Positions 28,677 to 36,774 of a stretch of 64,000 nucleotides of DNA are shown here, one piece after another. The position numbers and the translations under genes were made by a program. The notes under the pieces are model-generated. The model was given only the letters and a program-made list of their open reading frames with translations, was not told the DNA's origin and did not search any database. The stretch is from Fibrobacter sp. (GTDB lineage Bacteria; Fibrobacterota; Chitinivibrionia; Chitinivibrionales; Chitinispirillaceae), in the NCBI GenBank assembly GCA_012513915.1, contig JAAZBG010000133.1, positions 45,369 to 109,368 on the forward strand. Direction: 5' to 3'. Position 1 is the first letter of the stretch; the number at the start of each line of letters is the position of its first letter.

Positions 28677-29608
28677 TTATCATCATCCTCATTATAATCA
28701 GGATTAAGGTCGTTGTCTTCGGAGAAAAAGAAATCGCCAAGATTCATTGATGGAATATGTTCACCACTCGATTGACGTTTTGCTGCAAGACTGTCAAGAT
28801 CAAGTGCTTCATCACCAAGAATCTGCACAATAGTTTTTTTGAAAATATCTGATGTGTCAAGTGATGGGTCTGCGTGCTTGAGCTTTGCAGTATATCTCAG
28901 CGCATTTATTCCATCACGAACAGAATAGGGGAGATCAAGTGAGTGTGCTTTTTGTAAATAATCAACACATAGTTCGAGTGCTTCCGGTGATGAAAACGGG
29001 AGACTATAACTGAGTATCCTTAGTTCATCAGCACGATCCGGAAACGGGATCTGGATTCCCGGCTGTAAACGGGACATGATATAATCCGGTATTTCGAACG
29101 TGGAAGAATCTTCATTCATGGTTACCGCAGCACGGAATTCTTTATGAGCAGTAACAGTGATACCGGCAACAACAGATTCAACCATTCTTCTGTTGTCAAA
29201 CAAACCGGCAAGTGATGCCCACGATTTTTCAGACATTCTGTTACCTTCATCAAGTATGGCAATACCACCTGTCAGCGCAGCTGTCAGTAACGGGCTGGCG
29301 TGATATGAGATCTTCCCCTGATCGGAGAGCACGGGCGTTATAAGCAGATCTTCAGGTCTTGTATCAGAGGTGCATTGCATGATATAGACATCCTGTTTGC
29401 GATGCTTTGCAGCTGCAATTGCAAGAGTTGTTTTTCCGATTCCGGGAAATCCTATTATGCGGGGAGTGAGTGGCAAATCCAGTTCATCAACAACCATCCA
29501 GCATGCAATAAGCTGGCGCATGGATTCGTTTTGGCCTATCCATTCAGCATTTATCTCAAGCGGATGTGATAATACAAGTTCGATATTGTCAATTTTAAGT
29601 GTTTTCAT
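28673..29608 (-). CDS. MoxR-family AAA+ ATPase
   Basis: A 311-residue AAA+ ATPase of the MoxR group. Walker A is GFPGIGKTT (53-61), Walker B AILDEGNRM (117-125), and the sensor-like VTMNEDSSTFEIPDYIMSRL includes the arginine finger region. MoxR proteins act as chaperone-like ATPases that remodel partner proteins, usually vWA proteins coded next door. Here the neighbour is instead the 603-residue protein with which it overlaps by four bases. No vWA gene is present in the window. It follows DUF2225 by 210 bases on the same strand. Confidence 0.9.
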   Translation of the reverse strand: MKTLKIDNIELVLSHPLEINAEWIGQNESMRQLIACWMVVDELDLPLTPRIIGFPGIGKTTLAIAAAKHRKQDVYIMQCTSDTRPEDLLITPVLSDQGKISYHASPLLTAALTGGIAILDEGNRMSEKSWASLAGLFDNRRMVESVVAGITVTAHKEFRAAVTMNEDSSTFEIPDYIMSRLQPGIQIPFPDRADELRILSYSLPFSSPEALELCVDYLQKAHSLDLPYSVRDGINALRYTAKLKHADPSLDTSDIFKKTIVQILGDEALDLDSLAAKRQSSGEHIPSMNLGDFFFSEDNDLNPDYNEDDDK

Positions 29609-29818
29609 TCTACTCCAATTTAATTTACACCGATGTAACTATAGACAAAGCACTGTTTTACGAAATATACGATACATCGAAAAAATGATGCAAGAAATGT
29701 AAAAACATTCACCAGGTGAAAATACATGACGGAAGCAGGGATATCAACGTGAAGCCTGTAAATCGTTATCAGTAATTAAGGATATGTCACAATATTAAAA
29801 TGGGGCTATCAGTCCCGG

Positions 29819-30799
29819 CTATTCATTTTTAAAAAGATCTTCAGTATCACGATCTTCCCAGAGATACTTGGCCCTGTCAGCCCACTTATCAATTATTGCG
29901 GCAGTAAGTCCTGACTTCGTTCGCATCTCTGTGATTCTTGTATTGTGAAGGTTGTTGAATACGCCAATATATGAATTTGCTTTTTTCTGGTCGCCCAGTT
30001 TTAAATAGAGCGCTGTAATACTGTAAATAACCTGCATTTCAATCTCTTCGGATGGGCAGTTTGATGTCTTGAATGTTTCCTCAAAATACCCGAGTGCATC
30101 TTTTATATAGTGACAATTATCTCTTTTGGCATCTTTTAAAATTTTAGCGATACGTAATGAGTATGCGCCCATTTTGTAAAGTGAATACGGTATTTCATAC
30201 CAGGCTTCAACCTGTGCTCTGGATATTGACAATAGATAGCTGTCTATAGCTGCTTCAAGTGAGCGTGGACGTTTAAAATACTGTTCATAGTTGCCATTGA
30301 ACTTTAAAAGTTTTTTTCGTTCATCCCGTTTTTCATCGATTGAAACAAGGCAGTTAGCTGATAACTGACTTTTTACATCACTGTGTGTGCTTATATCATG
30401 TCGTCCGAAATCTTTTCTGTCCGGTGATGCAAAAAGACATTTTGGACAAACGGTTACTGCATAAATCGTATAATCAATGGTTCTGAATCCTTTGGCTCCG
30501 GTGTAAAGCGGAACTAAAAATTTATTTTGAAGAATCTGCTGACTTTTTGCTCTTAGTTCCAGGCATGTGATATCAGTATTTTCACACACCGGACATTTAA
30601 CCGGGATTTCAAACAATGGATCATCGCCTATCTCATCTTCTTCAATCGGATCTGGAATTTTGACTCTGCCATCTCTAATCTCTTTTATGTGCTTTATATC
30701 AATTTTGGCACCAAAACGAGAAATGTATTCGTCAACAAGACTCTGATCATTCATAAGTATAAGAAGACGACGTTTTACTTCAGCTTCATCATGAACCAT
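29819..30799 (-). CDS. DUF2225 zinc-binding protein
   Basis: A 326-residue protein of the DUF2225 type. Two CxxC pairs, C69-x2-C72 and C118-x2-C121, should bind zinc and flank a segment ending YTIYAVTVCPKCLFASP, as in this family. The second half (about 165-300) is helical with TPR-like repeats (AYSLRIAKILKDA, ITALYLKLGDQKKANSY). Function of the family is not known to me. The ATG has AAGGGG upstream, and a good promoter lies 30-65 bases before it together with a CRP/Rex-like palindrome. Confidence 0.8.
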   Translation of the reverse strand: MVHDEAEVKRRLLILMNDQSLVDEYISRFGAKIDIKHIKEIRDGRVKIPDPIEEDEIGDDPLFEIPVKCPVCENTDITCLELRAKSQQILQNKFLVPLYTGAKGFRTIDYTIYAVTVCPKCLFASPDRKDFGRHDISTHSDVKSQLSANCLVSIDEKRDERKKLLKFNGNYEQYFKRPRSLEAAIDSYLLSISRAQVEAWYEIPYSLYKMGAYSLRIAKILKDAKRDNCHYIKDALGYFEETFKTSNCPSEEIEMQVIYSITALYLKLGDQKKANSYIGVFNNLHNTRITEMRTKSGLTAAIIDKWADRAKYLWEDRDTEDLFKNE

Positions 30800-30837
30800 G
30801 TAAACCCCTTATGTATAAAAAGGCTAACTATAGTTAA

Positions 30838-30866
30838 ATTATGCGATTAAAAAGGGTTAAGGTCAA
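30838..30866 (-). promoter_or_regulatory. Promoter of the DUF2225 gene
   Basis: On the minus strand, TTGACC (30866-30861) and CATAAT (30843-30838) are 17 bases apart, predicting a start near 30831 and a leader of about 32 bases. The hexamers are one base off consensus each. Confidence 0.55.
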
Positions 30867-30885
30867 AGAAATTGTTTAGAAGTTG

Positions 30886-30903
30886 GTGTGAAATAAATCA
30901 CAC
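30886..30903. promoter_or_regulatory. Palindromic operator, CRP-like TGTGA-N6-TCACA
   Basis: GTGTGAAATAAATCACAC is a perfect 6-bp inverted repeat with a six-base centre. It fits the CRP/FNR-family consensus TGTGA-N6-TCACA exactly and also resembles half of a Rex site. Its centre (30894.5) is about 63 bases upstream of the predicted DUF2225 start, the classic class I activator position. It is about 230 bases upstream of the rex promoter. Confidence 0.55.
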
Positions 30904-31086
30904 GATTACATCGAAGTTTTAAAAACAATGACAAATTTGTTAGTGATAGTACTTCGTTTCTCAACTACTTAAGAATCAATGTAATAAGCGAAGATGTCGG
31001 GTGATTCTGTTACAGTATATCTTGTAATTCATTGAATTTTAAAGAGAAATTTTTTCTACGAAATTGTGTAAAAAAGTATTTAAATG

Positions 31087-31115
31087 TTGACTTGCTCTTA
31101 AAAAGGGTGTATATT
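31087..31115 (+). promoter_or_regulatory. Promoter of rex-serC-serA
   Basis: TTGACT (31087-31092) and TATATT (31110-31115) are 17 bases apart, predicting a start near 31122, inside the adjacent operator. Upstream, from the DUF2225 promoter to here, the DNA holds only the palindrome at 30886. Confidence 0.8.
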
Positions 31116-31118
31116 GTA

Positions 31119-31134
31119 TGTGAAACATTTCACA
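31119..31134 (+). promoter_or_regulatory. Rex operator (autoregulatory)
   Basis: TGTGAAACATTTCACA is a perfect inverted repeat of TGTGAA with a 4-base centre, matching the Rex consensus TTGTGAA-N4-TTCACAA except for the first base. It lies immediately after the -10 box and covers the predicted start of transcription, so bound Rex would block initiation. The AGGAG ribosome site of rex begins one base after it. Confidence 0.85.
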
Positions 31135-31144
31135 AGGAGCTTTG

Positions 31145-31789
31145 GTGGAGAAAATTCCTCAGCCAGTAATCAAAAGATTGTGTATGATCTATCAACTTTT
31201 AAATGAAATGTTTGATAAGGGGCATATGACGGTATCGTCATCGGAACTGGGAACTACGTTGGGGGTTGGCTCTCACAATATTCGAAAGGATATCAGCTGT
31301 CTTGATGGCGTGAAGAGTGGTGGCTCAGGATATGATATTGTCAATCTAAAAAACGCCATCGCGCAAAAGTTTGGTTTTGAGAATCAAAAAGCAGCGTGTG
31401 TTGTAGGGCTTGGCCGAATCGGGACTGCATTTCTTGAGCATGCACATAATATTACGAGTGAATTCAGGATTGTTGCTGGTTTTGATTCAAATACAAACAG
31501 GATTGAAACGATAAAGACATCTGTAAGTGTTTATCCTGCGTATCAGATATCTGAAACTGCACGGAGGCTCAATATTCAGATTGCGATCCTGACTGTTCCC
31601 AACACGGCTGCACAGGATGCTGCAAACCGTCTTATTGATGGCGGTGTGAAAGGGATCATAAATTTTACCGATACGAATCTTGTTATCAGAAAAGATGATG
31701 TATTTGTTAAGAATATGGATGTAACCGGTGAAATGAGGATGCTTTCGGCGCTTATCCGGATGGATATGAATAATAGTATCACAATGTAA
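31145..31789 (+). CDS. rex: Redox-sensing transcriptional repressor Rex
   Basis: A 214-residue Rex protein, which binds DNA when NADH is low and leaves it when the NADH/NAD ratio rises. The N-terminal winged helix contains LGVGSHNIRKDIS, the recognition helix; the Rossmann domain carries VVGLGRIGTAFLEHA, the GLGxxG NAD(H) motif, and VPNTAAQDAANRLIDGGVKG with a conserved family ending. The GTG at 31145 is preferred to TTG at 31142 because the AGGAG at 31135-31139 is then 5 bases away. It is transcribed from a promoter whose start lies in a Rex site, so it represses itself and the downstream serC and serA. Confidence 0.93.
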   Translation: MEKIPQPVIKRLCMIYQLLNEMFDKGHMTVSSSELGTTLGVGSHNIRKDISCLDGVKSGGSGYDIVNLKNAIAQKFGFENQKAACVVGLGRIGTAFLEHAHNITSEFRIVAGFDSNTNRIETIKTSVSVYPAYQISETARRLNIQIAILTVPNTAAQDAANRLIDGGVKGIINFTDTNLVIRKDDVFVKNMDVTGEMRMLSALIRMDMNNSITM

Positions 31790-31833
31790 ATTAAATTAAT
31801 TACAGTATACATTCTTTTTAAAGGGGTTTGAAA

Positions 31834-32916
31834 ATGGCAAGAGTCTATAATTTTTCTGCGGGTCCATCCATGCTTCCGGAAGCGGTGCTTCAAAAAGCTG
31901 CATCCGAAATGCTTGACTATCAGGGTACCGGTCAGTCAGTCATGGAAATGAGTCATCGTACGCCTGAATATGAAAGTATAATTTATGGTGCAGAAAATGT
32001 TTTCAGAGAGATAATGGGAGTCCCTGAAAATTACAATGTACTTTTTCTACAGGGTGGTGCATCATTACAATTTGCGATGGTACCATTGAATTTACTGGGT
32101 GATAAGAAAAAGGCGGATTATATAAATACCGGTGTGTGGTCCAAAAAAGCAATTGCTGAAGGAAAACGCTATGGTAAAGTAAATGTTGTTGCATCAAGTG
32201 AAGATAAAAATTTTAATTATATTCCAGCAATTTCAAAAGAGATGTTTGATAAAGATGCTGCGTATGTGCATATTACATCAAACAATACTATTTATGGAAC
32301 CCGTTACAGAGCAATCCCTGATACCGGAGATGTGCCACTTGTTGCGGATATGTCATCCAATATTCTTTCTGAGTACTATGATGTAAAAAAATTTGGTGTA
32401 ATCTATGCCGGTGCTCAGAAAAATCTTGGCCCGTCAGGATTGACTGTTGTTATAGTTCGTAAAGACCTTGTTGGTAAAGCACTTGACTTTACACCAACAA
32501 TGCTGAACTATGCAACACATGCGGAAGAAAGATCAATGTTCAACACTCCTCCTTGTTATAGCATTTACATTGCTAAACTTGTCTTTGAGTGGTTCAGGGA
32601 TATTGGCGGTATTAAGGCAATGCAGGAATTAAATGAAAAGAAGGCTGCTATCCTTTATGAGTATCTTGATAACTCAAAATTTTATAAAGGTACGGTTGTT
32701 CCTGAATTCCGTTCGCTTATGAATGTTCCATTTATATTAACAAATGAAAGCCTTGACAAAGAATTTCTCAAACAGGCCAGAAACGCAGGACTGATCAATC
32801 TTAAAGGTCATCGTTCTGTTGGAGGAATGCGTGCAAGTATTTATAATGCAATGCCGATTGACGGTGTAAAGAAACTTGTTGAATTTATGAAATCTTTTGA
32901 ACAGGCAAATAAATAA
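31834..32916 (+). CDS. serC: Phosphoserine aminotransferase
   Basis: A 360-residue class V PLP aminotransferase converting 3-phosphohydroxypyruvate and glutamate to phosphoserine. It begins with VYNFSAGPSMLPEAVL, carries MEMSHRTPEY and LFLQGGASLQFAMVP, and the PLP lysine lies in YAGAQKNLGPSGL. The end HRSVGGMRASIYNAMP binds the phosphate of substrate. The start at 31834 has AAAGGGG upstream; TTG at 31828 is a poorer choice. It is the second gene after rex, before serA, so serine synthesis is coupled to redox state. Confidence 0.95.
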   Translation: MARVYNFSAGPSMLPEAVLQKAASEMLDYQGTGQSVMEMSHRTPEYESIIYGAENVFREIMGVPENYNVLFLQGGASLQFAMVPLNLLGDKKKADYINTGVWSKKAIAEGKRYGKVNVVASSEDKNFNYIPAISKEMFDKDAAYVHITSNNTIYGTRYRAIPDTGDVPLVADMSSNILSEYYDVKKFGVIYAGAQKNLGPSGLTVVIVRKDLVGKALDFTPTMLNYATHAEERSMFNTPPCYSIYIAKLVFEWFRDIGGIKAMQELNEKKAAILYEYLDNSKFYKGTVVPEFRSLMNVPFILTNESLDKEFLKQARNAGLINLKGHRSVGGMRASIYNAMPIDGVKKLVEFMKSFEQANK

Positions 32917-32959
32917 CTGTTGATATGCCTGTTTAGAAACAGTGATTTTTTTCAGTGGG

Positions 32960-32986
32960 CTGCCATGAATACTAAAAACATGGCAG
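32960..32986 (+). other. Intercistronic hairpin between serC and serA
   Basis: CTGCCATG (32960-32967) and CATGGCAG (32979-32986) form a perfect 8-bp stem with an 11-base loop in the serC-serA gap. No U tract follows, so readthrough is expected; it may stabilise or separate mRNA segments. Confidence 0.45.
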
Positions 32987-33027
32987 TCAGGCGATTAAAT
33001 GTACCATTTAGTTAATGGAGGTTAATA

Positions 33028-34200
33028 ATGTATAAAATTCAGACTTTAAATAAAATTGCTACTGTTGGCGTTGAGAGATTTCCAAGGGATATGTACGAAA
33101 TTGCGTCAGAAATCCTGAATCCGGATGCAATTCTTGTTCGTAGTGCTAATATGCTCGATATGGAACTGCCATCAACAGTAAAAGCAATTGCACGAGCAGG
33201 AGCTGGTGTTAACAATATCGCGGTTGATAAATGTTCTGAGAAGGGTGTTATTGTTTTTAATACGCCGGGTGCTAATGCAAATGGTGTAAAAGAACTTGTC
33301 ATTGCAGGTATGTTACTGTCTTCAAGAAGAATCATTCCGGGTATCAACTGGGCAAGAAGTCTTGCGGGTAAAGGTGATGAAGTAACGAAAATTATCGAAA
33401 AAGGAAAATCTGATTTTACCGGGCCCGAGATTAAGGGTAAAAAACTTGGTGTCATCGGTCTTGGTGCCATTGGTGTTATGGTTGCTAATGATGCAATGGA
33501 ACTTGGTATGCAGGTTACCGGATATGATCCGTTCATCTCTGTGGAAGCAGCCTGGGGACTATCCCGTAATGTAAAAAGAGCCCGTGGACTGGAAAGTCTG
33601 CTTGCAGATTCTGACTATATCACACTTCATGTTCCATTGTCTGATAAGACAAAAGGCTATATCAGTCGTGAACGTTTCGCAATTATGAAAAAGGGTGTAC
33701 GATTGCTCAATTTCGCACGCGGTGGCCTTGTCAATAATGCAGATCTTCTTGAAGCAATCAAGGAAGGGATTGTTTCTTATTATGTAACAGACTTTCCGGA
33801 CGAGGAATTGTTGACAGTTGAAAATGTCATACCACTTCCACATCTTGGTGCATCAACGCCTGAGGCAGAGGATAACTGTGCAATCATGGCTGTCAACCAG
33901 CTCAAAGATTTTCTCGAGAATGGTAATATCAAGAATTCTGTGAATTTCCCGGATTGTGAACTTGACACATTTGGAGCATCAAAAAGAATAGTTATCGCAA
34001 ACCGTAACGTTCCGAATATGGTTGGTCAGATTACAACGGTGCTTGCCGCAGAAAAGATCAATATTGCAGGCATGATCAATCGTCATAAGGGTGAGTTTGC
34101 TTACAACATTATTGATATTGATGGAGAAATGACGGATAGCGTTCTTGATAAGCTGAAAGAGATCAGCGGTGTTATCATGGTTAGAAAAATCGAACGGTAA
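33028..34200 (+). CDS. serA: D-3-phosphoglycerate dehydrogenase
   Basis: A 390-residue NAD-dependent dehydrogenase, the first step of serine synthesis. The NAD-binding fold shows GVIGLGAIGVMVANDA with the aspartate in YDPF; LHVPLSDKTKGYI, NFARGGLVNN and the catalytic His region PHLGASTPEAEDNC follow. The last 75 residues (RNVPNMVGQITTVLAAEKIN) form an ACT domain, which may bind serine for feedback. Length lies between the short and long types. GGAGG at about 33016 precedes the ATG. Likely the third gene of the rex operon. Confidence 0.95.
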   Translation: MYKIQTLNKIATVGVERFPRDMYEIASEILNPDAILVRSANMLDMELPSTVKAIARAGAGVNNIAVDKCSEKGVIVFNTPGANANGVKELVIAGMLLSSRRIIPGINWARSLAGKGDEVTKIIEKGKSDFTGPEIKGKKLGVIGLGAIGVMVANDAMELGMQVTGYDPFISVEAAWGLSRNVKRARGLESLLADSDYITLHVPLSDKTKGYISRERFAIMKKGVRLLNFARGGLVNNADLLEAIKEGIVSYYVTDFPDEELLTVENVIPLPHLGASTPEAEDNCAIMAVNQLKDFLENGNIKNSVNFPDCELDTFGASKRIVIANRNVPNMVGQITTVLAAEKINIAGMINRHKGEFAYNIIDIDGEMTDSVLDKLKEISGVIMVRKIER

Positions 34201-34213
34201 TCCTGAATACAAC

Positions 34214-34254
34214 ATTACAGGTGACAACGACCGTAGCGTGTTGTCACCTGTAAT
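34214..34254. terminator. 15-bp perfect hairpin, bidirectional terminator
   Basis: ATTACAGGTGACAAC (34214-34228) and GTTGTCACCTGTAAT (34240-34254) are exact complements with an 11-base loop. It sits between serA (+) and the HIT gene (-), which converge. U-tracts are weak, but the long perfect stem suits a terminator in both directions. Confidence 0.7.
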
Positions 34255-34268
34255 CAATCTATCTGTTT

Positions 34269-34613
34269 TCAGCCTGGTGGCCAGGTGAAGTCTCTTCCAC
34301 TAAGAATATGTACGTGAATGTGATGTACAGTTTGACCTGCACAATCTCCAAAATTGATCACCTGACGGTAACCGGCAAGGTCAAGACCGATTATTTTTAC
34401 TGTCTCACCGATCGCTGCAAATAACTGTTGAAAGATTATTGAATCGTCCGGCGGAACAAGGTGTATTCCTGCATAGTGCTTTTTGGGGATTGCCAGAAGA
34501 TGTGTCGGAGCTTTTGGAGTTATATCTTTAAAAATAAGTACAGAATCATTTTCGTAGACGACCTCCGATGGAATCTCTTTCTTTATAATTTTGCAAAAAA
34601 GACACTGATCCAT
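34269..34613 (-). CDS. HIT-family nucleotide-binding protein
   Basis: A 114-residue histidine-triad protein. The N-terminal CLFCKIIKKEIPSEVVYE and the catalytic HIT motif HHIHVHIL are textbook; the two cysteines C4 and C7 may bind zinc as in many bacterial HIT proteins. It probably hydrolyses adenosine 5'-phosphoramidates or AMP-lysine-type nucleotides, the usual activity of Hint proteins. The ATG at 34613 has AAAGGATG upstream; the frame extends further to 34646 but the start with the ribosome site is better. Monocistronic. Confidence 0.92.
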   Translation of the reverse strand: MDQCLFCKIIKKEIPSEVVYENDSVLIFKDITPKAPTHLLAIPKKHYAGIHLVPPDDSIIFQQLFAAIGETVKIIGLDLAGYRQVINFGDCAGQTVHHIHVHILSGRDFTWPPG

Positions 34614-34661
34614 TTGTGCATCCTTTGAATTGTTTTGAGTATACACATGCAGTACAATGCT

Positions 34662-34683
34662 GTATAATACAAGTATAATACAA
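34662..34683 (+). repeat. Tandem repeat containing two -10 boxes upstream of smpB
   Basis: GTATAATACAA is present twice head to tail (34662-34672 and 34673-34683), giving two TATAAT boxes 11 bases apart. TATACA at 34640-34645 lies 17 bases before the first. It may be a doubled promoter for smpB, though the leader of about 130 bases is long. Confidence 0.4.
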
Positions 34684-34804
34684 GTACGTGATGAATCGAA
34701 GAGTAACTGGACGATCTACCCTGTAATAAAACTCTTCAAAACATCCTTTTAAAGGTTAAATATAATTGCTTATAGACTAAGTCTGGAACTATTTTCCCAT
34801 AATT

Positions 34805-35254
34805 ATGAGCACAATTGCACAAAATAGAAAAGCATATCACGATTACGAGATTATTGAAAAGATTGAAGCGGGTATTGCACTTGCCGGATCTGAGGTAAAG
34901 TCGGTACGTGCCGGTAAGGTTAATTTATCGGACAGCTACGCACAATGTATCCATGGCGAGATATTTCTTCATAACCTGCATATAAGCAGTTATGAGCGAA
35001 GCGGTCTCTATACACCTGAACCCGGCAGAAAACGCAAACTGCTTCTTCAGAAAAAACAGATCATTCGTTTCAATAATGAGGTCGATAGAAAGCAACTTAC
35101 ATTGATACCGCTTTCTATATATTTTAAAAAACAATGGGTTAAAGTAGAGCTTGGATTGTGCAGAGGTTTAAAGAAATACGATAAACGACAGAAAATCGCT
35201 AAAGAAGAATCTAGACGTCAGATAGCTCAAGTGAAAAGTCGCCGGGGGATATGA
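34805..35254 (+). CDS. smpB: SsrA-binding protein SmpB
   Basis: A 149-residue SmpB, which carries tmRNA to stalled ribosomes. NRKAYHDYEIIEKIEAGI, LAGSEVKSVRAGKVNLSDSY and LHISSYERSG are conserved, as is the KRQKIAKEESRR tail. Length is normal. No clear ribosome site stands before the ATG. The stop overlaps the amidase start by four bases, an unusual pairing that may only reflect tight packing. Confidence 0.95.
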   Translation: MSTIAQNRKAYHDYEIIEKIEAGIALAGSEVKSVRAGKVNLSDSYAQCIHGEIFLHNLHISSYERSGLYTPEPGRKRKLLLQKKQIIRFNNEVDRKQLTLIPLSIYFKKQWVKVELGLCRGLKKYDKRQKIAKEESRRQIAQVKSRRGI

Positions 35255-36774
35255 AATTACGTTTTTGCAGCATTTTTTTATTGTTTTTAGCTTCGCTTAT
35301 AGCGGCTGGATCCGAAGTCACGTTTTCGATCAAAGGGAAAAGTGAGCCAGTAACGATTTCGACAATAGAAAACGGGAACATTCAACTGATTGCTCTTGTT
35401 CCGTTGCTTGAAAATCTCTCGTTTCAATGCAGTTGGGATAAGTTTACAAACAAGCTTTTCTGTACCCGCCTAAACCAGAAAATAGTTTTTACTCAGGATA
35501 GCCGTTTTTTTACACTAAATGCAACGGTGTATCAACTGCCCGGCGAGATTGTCCGCAAGGGTGCAGCACTTTACCTTCCCGTTACCGCCCTGAGCCTTAT
35601 TTCAAGTCTTACAACAGAATTTGCTATTGATGACGACGTACCACCAAAGAAGGATATCCCTCCAGTCGTGGCAGCATCATCAAAGTACACTGTATCCTCA
35701 GCGGTTCTTGAGAAAAAACAAAACGGGACACTGCTAACACTTGTGCTTACTGACTCAGTACCCTTTGACTGTACTTATTTTTATCCTAATCTGACGATTA
35801 ACTTTCTTGGCGGAACAGTGGATCCAAAAGCACTGCATCAGAAAGAGCGGGTCGGACTGGCAGATTCACTCTTCGCTTTACAATATAAAAAATCTGCACA
35901 GATATCGGTAATCCTGAATCGCGAAATTGAGGATCCGCTTATTGATTACATCCAGGATACAAAAACATTACTTATCGCGTTACGGCAGAAAAAAGTAAAA
36001 CCAAAACCGGCATCATCCCAGACAAAATCACGCACAGCACTTGCAGGAGGAAACGACCTGCCGTCAGGGCTAAAGACTGTTGTATTGGATCCTGGGCATG
36101 GTGGAAAAGATCCGGGCGCTATCGGTATTACCGGTGTTAAGGAAAAGGATGTCGTATTGGCAATTACGCTTAAAGTCAGGGATTTACTGAAAAAGAACAG
36201 CAATCTAAAGGTGTTGTGTACAAGAGATAAGGATGTTTTTATTCCTCTCAGTGACAGAACAAAGTTTGCTAACAATAATAAGGCTGACTTTTTTATCAGC
36301 ATTCATGCCGATGCAGTTCCCGGTACAGCAAAACGAAAACATACTACAAAAGGGTATAAAATTTACTTTCTCTCGCAGGCAAAGAATGAAGAGGACAAAC
36401 TTGTTGCAATGCGCGAAAATGCGGTTATTGAACTGGAAGAAAAACCGCAGAATTATACAAGTTTACAAAATGTACTAATTGACCTTGCGGGAAATGAATT
36501 TCTGAAGGAAAGTCAGGAATTCTGTATTCTGCTTGATCAGAAATTTGATGCGTCACTTGATAAAAGGATTAATAAGCTTCATCTCGGAGTCGGACAGGCC
36601 AACTTCTGGGTGCTCAATGGCGCATTTATGCCATCAGTGCTGGTTGAAACCGGCTTTTTGTCAAATTCTGATGAAGAACGGTTGCTTGCTGACAAAAAAT
36701 TTCAGGATAAAATTGCTATGGCAATTTATAATGCGATCATTGGATTTCAGGATATGTACGGGAGCGGGTTATGA
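35251..36774 (+). CDS. N-acetylmuramoyl-L-alanine amidase, Amidase_3 type
   Basis: A 507-residue periplasmic amidase that cuts the lactyl-L-Ala bond of peptidoglycan. A signal peptide spans residues 1-20. Residues 20-250 form an AMIN-like or copper-amine-oxidase-N-like region made of short strands (FSIKGKSEPVTIST). The catalytic domain starts at VVLDPGHGGKDPGAIG (zinc histidine), then VKEKD (zinc glutamate), SIHADA (second histidine), and ends with VLVETGFLSN (catalytic glutamate). It overlaps smpB before it and murI after it by four bases each, so cell-wall cutting and precursor supply are cotranslated. Confidence 0.92.
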   Translation: MKLRFCSIFLLFLASLIAAGSEVTFSIKGKSEPVTISTIENGNIQLIALVPLLENLSFQCSWDKFTNKLFCTRLNQKIVFTQDSRFFTLNATVYQLPGEIVRKGAALYLPVTALSLISSLTTEFAIDDDVPPKKDIPPVVAASSKYTVSSAVLEKKQNGTLLTLVLTDSVPFDCTYFYPNLTINFLGGTVDPKALHQKERVGLADSLFALQYKKSAQISVILNREIEDPLIDYIQDTKTLLIALRQKKVKPKPASSQTKSRTALAGGNDLPSGLKTVVLDPGHGGKDPGAIGITGVKEKDVVLAITLKVRDLLKKNSNLKVLCTRDKDVFIPLSDRTKFANNNKADFFISIHADAVPGTAKRKHTTKGYKIYFLSQAKNEEDKLVAMRENAVIELEEKPQNYTSLQNVLIDLAGNEFLKESQEFCILLDQKFDASLDKRINKLHLGVGQANFWVLNGAFMPSVLVETGFLSNSDEERLLADKKFQDKIAMAIYNAIIGFQDMYGSGL

